Shown in pieces: positions 8,338 through 15,981 of a stretch of DNA of 64,000 nt (position 1 is its first letter; every line of letters starts with the position of its first letter). The translations under genes were made by a program, and so were the position numbers. This DNA is from Amycolatopsis roodepoortensis. GTDB taxonomy: Bacteria; Actinomycetota; Actinomycetes; Mycobacteriales; Pseudonocardiaceae. The notes under the pieces were generated by a model. That model made no database searches and was not told the DNA's origin. It saw only the letters and a list, made by a program, of their open reading frames with translations. Location of the stretch: NCBI RefSeq assembly GCF_014873915.1, contig NZ_JADBEJ010000001.1:1798001-1862000 (forward strand), given 5' to 3'.

Positions 8338-8727
8338 TCAACTGATGACGGGCGCGTCGAACCGCCGTCGCGAGTCTTCGATGTGGCCGAGGAACCGATG
8401 GGTCCAGTCGCACATCCCGTCGACCGTCGCGCGCAGGCCGTGCCCCGCCTCGGTGAGGGTGTAGTCGACGCGCGGTGGCACCGTCGGGTGCACCGTCCGC
8501 TCGATCAGGCCGTTGCGCTCCAGCATGCGCAGGTTCTGGGTGAGCATCTTGTGGCTGATGCCCTCGATCTCGTTCCGCAGTTCGGTGAACCGCCGGGTGT
8601 GGTCACCGATCGTCTCGATGATCAGGAGCGCCCACTTGTTGGCGACGTCGGAGAAGATCTCCCGCGCCAGCGAATCCGCCCGCATCACATCGGCGTCGTC
8701 CGAGCCGTTGAGCTGCTTGGTCACCAT
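8338..8727 (-). CDS. HxlR-family transcriptional regulator
   Basis: 129-aa MarR-fold winged-helix regulator. HxlR motifs are FSDVANKWALLIIETIGD, RRFTELRNEIEGISHKMLTQNLRMLERNGLIER and the wing PPRVDYTLTEAG. No cysteine lies at the redox-sensing position used by HypR/YodB-type members, so a small-molecule or other signal is more likely. It is divergent from the ridA-like gene with 94 bp between them. In this family, control of the divergent neighbour is the rule. ATG start with GGGGAA upstream. Confidence 0.92.
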   Translation of the reverse strand: MVTKQLNGSDDADVMRADSLAREIFSDVANKWALLIIETIGDHTRRFTELRNEIEGISHKMLTQNLRMLERNGLIERTVHPTVPPRVDYTLTEAGHGLRATVDGMCDWTHRFLGHIEDSRRRFDAPVIS

Positions 8728-8821
8728 GAGGTTCCCCAGTCACGAAAAAGTGCGTTCTTCCAGGTCGCCGCACACTCTCCTACAGTTCCTGGGTAACCAC
8801 AAGTGACTAAGAGGAGTACGG

Positions 8822-9229
8822 ATGAGCATCACCCTGGTGAATCCCGCGGGACTGCCGGAGATCCCCGCCTACCGGCAGGTTTCGATCGCGACCGGGTCGA
8901 AGCTGGTCTTCGTCGCGGGGCAGGTCTCCTGGGACGCCGACGGCGCCCTTGTCGGCGAGGGCGACCTCGCCGCGCAGGTCGAACAGTGCTACCTCAACAT
9001 CGGCACCGCGCTCGCCGAGGCCGGCGCCACGTTCGACGACGTCGCGAAGATGACCGTCTACGTCGTCGACTGGACGCCGGACAAACTCGCGCTGTTCCTC
9101 GAAGGCGTGGACCGGGCCGCCGCCAAGCTGGGCGGCACCCCGGTCCCGCCGGGAACACTGATCGGGGTCGCGGCCCTCGACGTGCCCGAGCACCTCGTCG
9201 AGGTCGAGGCGACCGCGGTCGTCGACTGA
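8822..9229 (+). CDS. RidA/YjgF/YER057c family protein
   Basis: 135 aa. Members hydrolyse reactive enamine/imine intermediates or serve as enzymes in degradation pathways. Family features seen are VSIATGSKLVFVAGQVSWDADG, LNIGTALAEAGATFDDVAKMTVYVVDW and the C-terminal LIGVAALDVPEHLVEVEATAVV. The deaminase-active RidA proteins carry an Arg at the IxCR-like position near residue 105; here the equivalent stretch reads PPGTLIGVAAL without that Arg. It therefore belongs to a non-archetypal Rid subgroup. GAGGAG precedes ATG 8822. The divergent HxlR gene is the likely regulator. Confidence 0.9.
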   Translation: MSITLVNPAGLPEIPAYRQVSIATGSKLVFVAGQVSWDADGALVGEGDLAAQVEQCYLNIGTALAEAGATFDDVAKMTVYVVDWTPDKLALFLEGVDRAAAKLGGTPVPPGTLIGVAALDVPEHLVEVEATAVVD

Positions 9230-9233
9230 GCGT

Positions 9234-9713
9234 TCACCGGCCGCGCGCGGCGCGCCAGACCGGGCTGTCGACGTAGTGGTTGTCGTACTGCTTCGAGGAC
9301 GCCGCGATCTCCGCCGGGTCGGCTTCACCGCGCGCGACCCGGTCGAGGAGCCGGTAGTAGTCGAAACGGGCCATGCCCGGCGTGAAGGTGACCAGGACGT
9401 CGGCGTCCGATCCGGCGGCGGGGCCGAACGCGTGCGGCACCTTGGGCGGCACCGCGAGGAAGTCGCCCTTCTCCAGCGTGTGCAGGGTTTCCTCGACGAG
9501 GACCTGGAGTTTCCCTTCGAGCACGAAGAAGAATTCGGTCGCCCGGGTGTGGAAGTGGGCCGGGGTACCGAAGACGCCGTCCTTCAGGGTCGCGCGGTTC
9601 GCGGTGAAGCCCCCGTCGGTGGTTTCCGAGTCGGCCAGCAGCGTGATTTCGCTGCCCGGCGCGTCGCTGACGATCTCGGCGTCGGCGGCTCGGAGCAGGA
9701 TGGGGTCGAACAT
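9234..9713 (-). CDS. Cupin-domain protein
   Basis: 159 aa, single cupin barrel of the quercetin dioxygenase-like type. Metal-binding motif 1 is GTPAHFHTRATEFFFVLEGKLQV (H-x-H, then E) and motif 2 is FLAVPPKVPHAFGP (P-x-x-x-PH). A C-terminal helix (ARFDYYRLLDRVARGEADPAEI) is typical of small actinobacterial cupins with a C-terminal extension. The start at 9713 is supported by AAGGAG at suitable spacing; an upstream frame of 31 codons lacks support. An ATCGATAA inverted repeat lies 96 bp upstream. Substrate unknown. Confidence 0.85.
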   Translation of the reverse strand: MFDPILLRAADAEIVSDAPGSEITLLADSETTDGGFTANRATLKDGVFGTPAHFHTRATEFFFVLEGKLQVLVEETLHTLEKGDFLAVPPKVPHAFGPAAGSDADVLVTFTPGMARFDYYRLLDRVARGEADPAEIAASSKQYDNHYVDSPVWRAARGR

Positions 9714-9808
9714 GGCGGCGTCTCCTTGGTCCTTCGTGATCAGCGGGCTCGCTGACAGGACCAGCTTCTCGCCGCGGCTGCCCTTGATCAACGCGGAAAA
9801 CCACACCG

Positions 9809-9832
9809 ATCGATAATTCGGAGGTTATCGAT
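9809..9832. promoter_or_regulatory. ATCGATAA inverted repeat, candidate operator of the cupin gene
   Basis: Perfect 8-bp arms, ATCGATAA (9809-9816) and TTATCGAT (9825-9832), are separated by 8 bp in an otherwise AT-poor region. They lie 96-119 bp upstream of the cupin start. AT-rich TATCGATA-like dyads with this spacing are typical of LysR or TetR binding sites. No regulator gene lies next to it, so the binding protein would be encoded elsewhere. Confidence 0.45.
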
Positions 9833-9858
9833 TGCGTGCCCGCCTTAATGTGCTGGGA

Positions 9859-9930
9859 AGGTGTGAAGGTCGAGTTTCCTCGGCTGAGCCGAGGGAAGGG
9901 GGCCTTCACGCGCGGCCGCTGTGGCTGTTG
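9859..9930. repeat. 72-bp dispersed repeat, copy 1
   Basis: This 72-bp segment recurs at 42431-42502 with only two base differences. It contains GTGAAGG and CCTTCAC at its ends and an inner CCTCGGC-TGA-GCCGAGG stem, so the transcript would fold into a two-tier hairpin. At both sites it is followed by a second, GTGAAGGCCTCCTT-type hairpin at the 3' end of a minus-strand gene. The whole 9714-10032 interval holds only this repeat, the hairpins after it and the cupin promoter region; I see no gene in it. Confidence 0.8.
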
Positions 9931-9962
9931 TGGTCGCTGGTGTACCTGGGCCGAGAGTGGCG

Positions 9963-10023
9963 ACCCTGGCGGGTAGTGAAGGCCTCCTTCACTACCCGCC
10001 AGGGTAGGCAAGGAGGCCTTCAC
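9963..10023. terminator. Two mutually exclusive hairpins downstream of the VOC gene
   Basis: Hairpin 1 has perfect 20-bp arms at 9963-9982 and 9986-10005 with a 3-nt CCT loop. Hairpin 2 pairs GTGAAGGCCTCCTT (9976-9989) with AAGGAGGCCTTCAC (10010-10023). Both use bases 9976-9989, so only one can form at a time. The element begins 10 bp beyond the stop of the minus-strand VOC gene and probably terminates it. A second copy of hairpin 2 lies at 42538-42585. Confidence 0.65.
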
Positions 10024-10032
10024 GGACCGCGG

Positions 10033-10464
10033 TCAGGCGGCGAAGACCTGCGAATCGTCGGCGAAGGCCTTGAACTCCAGCGCGTTGCCCGCGGGGTCCA
10101 GAAGGAACATCGTCCACTGTTCCCCGGTCTGGCCCTCGAAACGGACGTAAGGCTCGATGACGAACGAGGTGTCCACCGCCCGCAGCCGGTCCGCGAGCTT
10201 CCGGAACTCCGGCACGGTGAGGATCAACCCGAAGTGGGGCACGGGAACGTCGTGTCCGTCCACGGGGTTGTGGATCCTCTGCGGCCGCTCCGGCGCGAGG
10301 TGAGTGACGAACTGGTGGCCGTGGAGGTTCCAGTCGATCCACGTGTCGGAGCTGCGGCCCTGTTCGAGGCCGAGGACCTCGCCGTAGAAGGTGCGTGCGG
10401 CGGCGAGGTCGTCGACGGGCATGGCGAGGTGGAAGCGGGGGATGGGGGAGTCGAGGACGGTCAT
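10033..10464 (-). CDS. VOC-superfamily (glyoxalase/dioxygenase fold) protein
   Basis: 143 aa, two beta-alpha-beta-beta-beta units. The first has [25 protein letters not shown] with an early metal-type His; the second has [18 protein letters not shown] and ends [15 protein letters not shown] with Glu. His and Glu at these places are the metal ligands of vicinal oxygen chelate enzymes. RWxWN-like [17 protein letters not shown] is typical of the glyoxalase subfamily annotated as dioxygenase-related. It is divergent from the GntR gene, across a putative operator. Substrate unknown. Confidence 0.85.
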   Translation of the reverse strand: MTVLDSPIPRFHLAMPVDDLAAARTFYGEVLGLEQGRSSDTWIDWNLHGHQFVTHLAPERPQRIHNPVDGHDVPVPHFGLILTVPEFRKLADRLRAVDTSFVIEPYVRFEGQTGEQWTMFLLDPAGNALEFKAFADDSQVFAA

Positions 10465-10502
10465 ATCCGGGGCATCCTTTCCAGCGTGACGGCGGTTGTC
10501 GC

Positions 10503-10514
10503 AATGTTAACATT
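10503..10514. promoter_or_regulatory. Perfect 12-bp palindrome AATGTTAACATT, candidate GntR operator
   Basis: AATGTTAACATT fits the NyGTNxACNy rule of GntR-family operators and lies in the 101-bp divergent region between the VOC and GntR genes. It is 38 bp from the VOC start and 51 bp from the GntR start. Autoregulation and control of the VOC gene are the natural inference. Confidence 0.55.
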
Positions 10515-10565
10515 AGGACAAGAGCGGGCTCGCTAGTATCGGGCGTTCCGGTCGGAAGGATGAGG

Positions 10566-11222
10566 ATGAGCGAACCCGGCAGGGTGGTGCCGGCACGTCG
10601 TCGCGGGCTGGCGGACGAGGTCGCCGACAGGGTCAGGGACGCCATCTTCGGCGGCGCCTATCCGCCCGGCGCGCAGCTGCGCGAGGTCGAGCTTTCGGAG
10701 GCGCTCGGCGTCAGCCGCGGTCCGGTGCGCGAAGCGTTGCTGAAACTGGAGCGCGAGGGCCTGGTCCGCAGCGAATGGCACCGCGGCGCGATCGTCACGG
10801 CCCTGTCCGATGTGGACGTCGCGGAACTCGACAGCCTGCGGTCGGCGCTGGAACAGCTCGCCGTCCGGCTCGTGGTCGCGAACGCGCCGGACGCGGACCT
10901 GGCCGCGATCGACGAGGTCGTCGACCGGATGGACCGGGCGCGCGACGAGCACGAGATGGTCCGCTGTGACATCGACTTCCACGACGCGGTCTATGCGGCG
11001 TCCGGTCATCGGCGGCTCGTCGAGGCGTGGCAGGCGATCCGGTCGCAGGTGCACCTGTTCCTGCTGACCCGGATCGGCGTGAGCTCCGACGGCTACCTCG
11101 CGAGCATCCCGGCCGAACATCGCCGGCTGGCGGTCGCTCTTCGTGCTCGTGACGGCGAGAAGGCGCTCGAACTGTTCGCCGTCCATCGCGGCGAGGCCTT
11201 CGCCGTGCTGACGAGGGAGTGA
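10566..11222 (+). CDS. GntR-family regulator, FadR subfamily (FCD domain)
   Basis: 218-aa repressor-type protein. The N-terminal wHTH has LADEVADRVRDAIFGGAYPPGAQLREVELSEALGVSRGPVREALLKLEREGLV. The C-terminal helical FCD domain has the metal/ligand pattern D-x3-H (DIDFHDAVYAASGH) and later His residues (EHRRLAVAL, FAVHRGEAF). ATG 10566 is preferred because GGAAGG sits 6 nt upstream; ATG 10560 is an alternative. FCD-type GntR proteins sense carboxylic acids or sugars. The gene precedes a sugar ABC importer/beta-glucosidase operon in the same direction and may regulate it, but no copy of the 10503 palindrome lies before that operon. Confidence 0.92.
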   Translation: MSEPGRVVPARRRGLADEVADRVRDAIFGGAYPPGAQLREVELSEALGVSRGPVREALLKLEREGLVRSEWHRGAIVTALSDVDVAELDSLRSALEQLAVRLVVANAPDADLAAIDEVVDRMDRARDEHEMVRCDIDFHDAVYAASGHRRLVEAWQAIRSQVHLFLLTRIGVSSDGYLASIPAEHRRLAVALRARDGEKALELFAVHRGEAFAVLTRE

Positions 11223-11251
11223 ACGAGCCGGACGAATTGGCGTTCAAGGTC

Positions 11252-11280
11252 TTGACGGCAAGGTTGGCCAAGGCTTAACT
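11252..11280 (+). promoter_or_regulatory. Possible sigma-70-type promoter of the sugar importer operon
   Basis: TTGACG (11252-11257), a 17-bp spacer and TTAACT (11275-11280) lie 75 bp upstream of the substrate-binding protein start. The -35 is close to consensus and the -10 is weak. A TTGGCCAA palindrome sits in the spacer and could serve as an operator. Confidence 0.4.
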
Positions 11281-11354
11281 CAAGCCCTGAAATAAGACGT
11301 GTCCCGGGTCACAGGCTCCGGGCGCGGCTTGGCCACTCACCCCGAGGACCATCG

Positions 11355-12668
11355 ATGCGAATCGGAAAGATCGCTCCCGCGCTCGTCCTGGCGCTGGCGG
11401 CCGCCGCCACGACGGCGTGCGGCGGCGGCGACACGTCGTCCAGTGCCCCCAAGGAGCTCGTGTACTGGGCGTCCAACCAGGGCACCAGTCTCGACAACGA
11501 CAAGGCCGTCCTGCAGCCCGAACTCGACAAGTTCGAGAAGGCCTCCGGGATCAAGGTCAAGCTCGAGGTCGTCCCGTGGACGGATCTGCTCAACCGGATC
11601 CTCGCGGCCACCACCTCCGGCAAGGGGCCGGACGTGCTCAACATCGGCAACACGTGGTCCGCCTCGTTGCAGGCGACCGGGGCGTTCCTGCCGTTCGACG
11701 ACACCGCGCTGGAGAAGGTCGGCGGCAAATCGCGCTTCCTTGGCCCGTCGCTGGCGGCCACCGGGGCCAGCGGGCAGCCGCCGGTCGGCGTACCGCTCTA
11801 CGGCCAGGCGTACGGCCTTTACTACAACAAGAAACTCTTCGCGGAGGCCGGCATCACCAAGCCGCCCGCCACCTGGGAGGAACTCGTCGAGGACGGCAAA
11901 AAGCTCACCAAACCCGACAAGGGCCAGTGGGGGCTCTCGTTGCAGGCCGGTCAGGTCACCGAGAACAGCCACCACGCGGCGATCCTCGGCGCCCAGCACG
12001 GTGCGCAGTTCTTCACGCCGGAAGGCAAGCCGCAGCTGGCTTCGGATCCGTCGGTCGCGGCCGTGCAGCAGTTCGTCGACCTGATGCAGAAGGACAAGAT
12101 CGTCGACCCGGCCAACGCCGAGTACGCCGACACCGCCAAATCCCTCAAGGACCTGTCGGACGGCAAGGCCGCGATGTTCATGAACCAGGCCTCCGCGGGG
12201 TCGTTCAAGAACATCGGGATGGACATGGCGAACCTCGGCGTCGCGCCGATCCCGCTGCCCGCCGCCATGCCGCCGAACGGCCGGAAGGTGACCAGCTTCG
12301 TCGCGGGTATCAACATGGCGGTCTTCAAGAACACCAAGAACCCCGACGCCGCACTGGACTTCGTGAAATTCATGGTCTCGGCGCCGGAGCAGGCGTTGCT
12401 CAACAAGACCTACGGATCGCTACCGACCGTCCAGGACGCCTATGGCGACGCGGCGTTCCAGACCGAGGACGTCAAGGTGTTCCAGAACGTGCTCGCGAAT
12501 TCGGCCGAGCCGATGCCGCAGGTTCCTCAGGAGTCGCAGTTCGAGACCCTGATCGGCACCGCGATGAAGGCGATGTTCGCCGACGTCGCCGCGGGCAAGC
12601 CGGTCGACGGAGCCAAGATCCGTGACCAGCTGAACCAGGCGGACCAGCAGATCGCGGCCGGTAGTTGA
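11355..12668 (+). CDS. Sugar ABC transporter substrate-binding lipoprotein
   Basis: 437 aa, family 1 extracellular solute-binding protein (MalE-like). A short signal ends in a lipobox (ALAAAATTAC, Cys at about residue 22), so the protein is membrane-anchored. Family features are VYWASNQGTSLDNDKAVLQPELDKFEKASGIKVKLEVVPW, GKGPDVLNIGNTWS and the GQAYGLYYNKKLFAEAGITKPPATWEEL stretch. GAGGA lies 6 nt before ATG 11355. The stop overlaps the next start (TGATG). The downstream permeases and GH1 enzyme suggest uptake of a beta-linked oligosaccharide such as cellobiose; this is inference. No ATPase is encoded, so a shared MsiK-type ATPase elsewhere is expected. Confidence 0.93.
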   Translation: MRIGKIAPALVLALAAAATTACGGGDTSSSAPKELVYWASNQGTSLDNDKAVLQPELDKFEKASGIKVKLEVVPWTDLLNRILAATTSGKGPDVLNIGNTWSASLQATGAFLPFDDTALEKVGGKSRFLGPSLAATGASGQPPVGVPLYGQAYGLYYNKKLFAEAGITKPPATWEELVEDGKKLTKPDKGQWGLSLQAGQVTENSHHAAILGAQHGAQFFTPEGKPQLASDPSVAAVQQFVDLMQKDKIVDPANAEYADTAKSLKDLSDGKAAMFMNQASAGSFKNIGMDMANLGVAPIPLPAAMPPNGRKVTSFVAGINMAVFKNTKNPDAALDFVKFMVSAPEQALLNKTYGSLPTVQDAYGDAAFQTEDVKVFQNVLANSAEPMPQVPQESQFETLIGTAMKAMFADVAAGKPVDGAKIRDQLNQADQQIAAGS

Positions 12669-13624
12669 TGCCGACCGCTCTCGACGACGCCCCGGCCGTG
12701 AGGGCGGCCGGGGTGCCCCGGCCGCGGCGTGTCCGGCGCAAACGGCGGATGGTCGCGCTGCCGTATCTGCTCCTGCTGCCCGCGATCCTGCTCGAACTGC
12801 TCGTCCACCTGATCCCGATGATCGCCGGGCTCGTGATGAGCTTCTTCAAGCTGACGCAGTTCTACATCCGGGACTTCTCGTCCGCCCCGGCCGCGGGCCT
12901 GGACAACTACAAGTTCGTCCTCGACTTCAACTCCGCTGCGGGGAAGTCGCTGCTCGGCTCGTTCTGGATCACCATCCTGTACACCGTGCTCTCGGTGGGG
13001 TTCTGCTGGCTCTTCGGAACGTCGGTCGCCGTGCTGATGCAGAAGAACTTCCGGGGACGCGGCCTGCTCAGGACCCTGTTCCTGGTGCCGTACGCGCTGC
13101 CGATGTACGCCGCCGTGATCACCTGGTCCTTCATGTTCCAGAAGGACACCGGCCTGGTGAACGATCTGCTGGGCACCGATTCCTTCTGGCTCATCGGGGA
13201 CAACAGCTTCTGGTCGCTGGTGGTGGTCTCGGTCTGGCGGAACTGGCCGTTCGCGTTCCTCATCGTGATGGCCGGGCTGCAGAACATCCCCGGCGAACTG
13301 TACGAAGCGGCGGCCATCGACGGCGCGGGCTGGTGGCGCCAGTTCCAGGCGATCACCCAGCCGATGCTGCGGCCGGTCAACCAAGTGCTGCTGCTGGTGC
13401 TGTTCCTGTGGACCTTCAACGATTTCAACACGCCGTATGTCCTTTTCGGAGCGTCCGCGCCGAGGGAGGCGTCGTTGATCTCGATCCACATCTACCAGAG
13501 TTCCTTCGTGACCTGGAACTTCGGCCTCGGCTCGGCGATGTCGGTGCTGTTGCTGCTGTTCCTGTTGATCGTCAGCACCGTCTACTTGGGACTGACCGCG
13601 CGGAGGAGGAACGCCGTTGTCTGA
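12668..13624 (+). CDS. Sugar ABC transporter permease, MalF/CebF type
   Basis: 318 aa with 6 TM helices after a basic N-terminus (RPRRVRRKRR). The inner-membrane component signature is the EAA loop ELYEAAAIDGAGWWRQFQAITQPMLRPV. LVPYALPMYAAVITWSFMFQ is typical of MalF-type subunits. ATG 12668 overlaps the TGA of the binding protein by one base (translational coupling); the next gene overlaps by 8 nt. It forms a heterodimer with the 13617 permease. Confidence 0.94.
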   Translation: MPTALDDAPAVRAAGVPRPRRVRRKRRMVALPYLLLLPAILLELLVHLIPMIAGLVMSFFKLTQFYIRDFSSAPAAGLDNYKFVLDFNSAAGKSLLGSFWITILYTVLSVGFCWLFGTSVAVLMQKNFRGRGLLRTLFLVPYALPMYAAVITWSFMFQKDTGLVNDLLGTDSFWLIGDNSFWSLVVVSVWRNWPFAFLIVMAGLQNIPGELYEAAAIDGAGWWRQFQAITQPMLRPVNQVLLLVLFLWTFNDFNTPYVLFGASAPREASLISIHIYQSSFVTWNFGLGSAMSVLLLLFLLIVSTVYLGLTARRRNAVV

Positions 13625-14456
13625 GCCCCGCTGGGTCCCGTGGGCCCGCCGATTCGTCCTCGGCTTCCTAGCCCTGTTCACCCTCATTCCGCTGTACGCG
13701 ATGGTTTCGTCGTCGCTGAAGCCGCTCGGGGATGTGCAGGGCGCCTGGGAATGGGTGCCGACGACGCTGACCATCCAGCCGTTCTTCGACATCTGGGAGA
13801 CCATCCCGCTCGCCGAATACTTCGTGAACAGCCTGGTCATCTCCGGCTCGGCCGCGATCCTCTCGGTGGTGATCGCGATCTTCGCGGCCTACGCCTTGAG
13901 CCGCTTCCGGTTCCGGGGCAAGAACTTCTTCAAGATGACCGTGCTGTCCACGCAGATGTTCCCCGGCATCCTGTTCCTGCTGCCGTTGTTCCTCATCTTC
14001 GTCAACATCGGCAACACCACCGGCATCGTCCTGTACGGCTCGCGGCTCGGGCTGATCATCACCTACCTGACCTTCTCGCTGCCGTTCGCGATCTGGATGC
14101 TGGCCGGCTACATCGACTCGATCCCCAAGGAACTCGACGAGGCCGCGATGGTCGACGGCACGGGGCCACTCGGCGCTCTGATCAGGGTGGTCATCCCCGC
14201 GGCCATGCCGGGCATCGTCGCGGTCGGGATCTACTCGTTCATGACGGCCTGGGGCGAGGTGCTGTTCGCGTCGGTGATGACCGATTCGGGCACGCGGACC
14301 CTCGCGGTCGGTCTCCAGGAGTACTCCACCCAGGTCCAGGTGTACTGGAACCAGGTCATGGCCGCGTCCCTGCTCGTCTCCGTCCCGGTCGTCGCCGGAT
14401 TCCTGCTGCTCCAGCGTTATCTCGTCGCCGGGCTCACCGCCGGTGCCGTGAAATGA
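13617..14456 (+). CDS. Sugar ABC transporter permease, MalG/CebG type
   Basis: 279 aa, 6 TM helices, EAA loop [29 protein letters not shown]. The start is an apparent TTG at 13617, preceded by GGAGGAGG at 7 nt, overlapping the end of the first permease by 8 nt; no ATG or GTG is available near the conserved N-terminus. The stop overlaps the GH1 start (ATGA). Second half of the importer's membrane channel. Confidence 0.93.
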   Translation: MSEPRWVPWARRFVLGFLALFTLIPLYAMVSSSLKPLGDVQGAWEWVPTTLTIQPFFDIWETIPLAEYFVNSLVISGSAAILSVVIAIFAAYALSRFRFRGKNFFKMTVLSTQMFPGILFLLPLFLIFVNIGNTTGIVLYGSRLGLIITYLTFSLPFAIWMLAGYIDSIPKELDEAAMVDGTGPLGALIRVVIPAAMPGIVAVGIYSFMTAWGEVLFASVMTDSGTRTLAVGLQEYSTQVQVYWNQVMAASLLVSVPVVAGFLLLQRYLVAGLTAGAVK

Positions 14457-15820
14457 CCCGCCCGTCGCTCCGTACCGAGAGGTCCGCCTTGAATCTGCAC
14501 CTGCCCGCCGATTTCCTGTGGGGTGCGGCCACCGCCGCGTACCAGGTCGAAGGCGCCGTCGACGCCGACGGCCGCCTCCCGTCCATCTGGGACGACTTCG
14601 TCCGGGTCCCGGGTGCCGTCCTGAACGGCGACACCGCCGACGTCGCGTGTGATCACTACCGGCGCTGGCCGGAGGATCTCGCCATCATGAAGAAGCTGGG
14701 CCTCGACGCCTATCGTTTCTCGGTCGCGTGGCCGCGGGTGATCCCGACCGGGCGCGGCGCCGTCAACGCGGCGGGTCTCGACTTCTACGACCGGCTGGTC
14801 GACGCGCTGCTCGAAGCCGGGATCCGGCCGTTCGCCACGCTGTTCCACTGGGACCTGCCTTCCGCGCTGGAGGGCGGTTGGCCCGAGCGTGACACGGCGT
14901 ACGCCTACGCGGACTACGCCGCCGTCGTGGCGGCCCGGCTGGGCGACCGCGTGAAGGATTGGAACACGGTCAACGAACCGCTGTGCTCGGCCTGGCTCGG
15001 CTATCTCGAAGGCCGTTTCGCCCCCGGCGTCAAGGATCTCAAGCAGGCCGTCCACGCGTCGCACCATCTCCTGCTCGCGCACGGCCTCGGCGTGCAGGCG
15101 ATCACCGCGAACGCCGTCCAGCCGGCGAACATCGGCCTCGTGGTCAATCTCAGCGGGATCGAGCCGGCGTCGGACTCCGCCGCGGACGTCGAGGCGGCGG
15201 AGCGGATGGACGGGCACGTCAACCGCTGGTGGCTCGACCCGTCGAACGGCCGCGGCTATCCCGCGGACATGATCGAGGTCTACGGCGTCGAACCACCCGT
15301 GGTCGGTGACGACCTGGAGGTGATCTCGGCACCGGTCGGCTTCCACGGGTTGAACTACTACTTCCGGCAGATCGTCGAGGACGACCCGGGCGGTCCGGTC
15401 CCGCGTGCCCGGCAGGTGCCGGTCGAGGGCGCGGCCACCACCGCGATGGGCTGGGAGATCCACGGGCAGGGGCTGGCGGACCTGATCCATCGGCTGGCCG
15501 ACGAGTACGGGGCCCGCGCGATCTACGTCACCGAGAGCGGGGCCGCCTTCGACGACAAGGTCGCCGAGGACGGATCGATCCACGACGCGGACCGCATCGC
15601 CTACCTGGAGGAACATCTGGGAGCGGTGGCGGGCGCCGCCGAAGCGGGGGCTCCGGTGAAGGGCTACTTCGCCTGGTCGCTGCTCGACAACTTCGAATGG
15701 GACAGCGGGCTGAGCAAACGGTTCGGGCTCGTGCGGGTCGACTACGACACGCAGGTCCGCACGGTCAAGGCGAGTGGGCGCCGGTACGCGGAGATCATCG
15801 CGGAGCACCGGAACCGCTGA
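14453..15820 (+). CDS. GH1 beta-glucosidase
   Basis: 455-aa cytoplasmic family 1 glycosidase that hydrolyses beta-glucosides from the non-reducing end. [15 protein letters not shown] opens the TIM barrel. The acid/base is E175 in TVNEP and the nucleophile is E361 in [11 protein letters not shown] (usually TENG; here TESG). [26 protein letters not shown] closes the domain. ATG 14453 overlaps the permease stop; a TTG at 14489 with GAGAGG 6 nt upstream is an alternative start. Coupling to the importer parallels the Streptomyces CebEFG-BglC system, in which imported cellobiose is cleaved inside the cell. It pairs logically with the secreted GH6 cellulase at 550-2286. Confidence 0.95.
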   Translation: MTRPSLRTERSALNLHLPADFLWGAATAAYQVEGAVDADGRLPSIWDDFVRVPGAVLNGDTADVACDHYRRWPEDLAIMKKLGLDAYRFSVAWPRVIPTGRGAVNAAGLDFYDRLVDALLEAGIRPFATLFHWDLPSALEGGWPERDTAYAYADYAAVVAARLGDRVKDWNTVNEPLCSAWLGYLEGRFAPGVKDLKQAVHASHHLLLAHGLGVQAITANAVQPANIGLVVNLSGIEPASDSAADVEAAERMDGHVNRWWLDPSNGRGYPADMIEVYGVEPPVVGDDLEVISAPVGFHGLNYYFRQIVEDDPGGPVPRARQVPVEGAATTAMGWEIHGQGLADLIHRLADEYGARAIYVTESGAAFDDKVAEDGSIHDADRIAYLEEHLGAVAGAAEAGAPVKGYFAWSLLDNFEWDSGLSKRFGLVRVDYDTQVRTVKASGRRYAEIIAEHRNR

Positions 15821-15823
15821 GGG

Positions 15824-15869
15824 CTCGTGAGTGGTGAGGACGGTTAGAACCGTCCTCACCACTCACGAG
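15824..15869. terminator. 22-bp inverted repeat, terminator after the GH1 operon
   Basis: Arms 15824-15845 and 15848-15869 are perfectly complementary with an AG loop. Ends CTCGTGAGTGG and GACGGTT match the palindrome at 495-540; the middle differs at two positions, and the changes are compensated in the opposite arm. It starts 4 nt after the GH1 stop. Compensatory change implies that the hairpin structure itself is maintained. Confidence 0.78.
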
Positions 15870-15937
15870 GGTTCGTGCGGGCGGATGGATCGAGGGGTCC
15901 GGATTCGTCGCGCGGTACGAACGGACGCCCGCCGAAA

Positions 15938-15975
15938 CCTCCTAGGGTCGCCATGAACGAGGCGATCCTAGGAGG
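15938..15975 (+). promoter_or_regulatory. 15-bp inverted repeat covering the ribosome binding site of the amidohydrolase gene
   Basis: CCTCCTAGGGTCGCC (15938-15952) pairs with GGCGATCCTAGGAGG (15961-15975) with a single mismatch and an 8-nt loop. The right arm contains the AGGAGG Shine-Dalgarno of the gene at 15982. In RNA the hairpin would hide the ribosome site; in DNA the CCTAGG-containing dyad could be an operator. Either way it probably controls the N-acyl amino acid operon. Confidence 0.6.
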
Positions 15976-15981
15976 CGAAGC

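Noticed and set aside
15618..15625. TGGGAGCG inside the GH1 gene as a CebR operator
   Set aside because: Only one half of the palindrome is present (followed by GTGGC), so it does not qualify.
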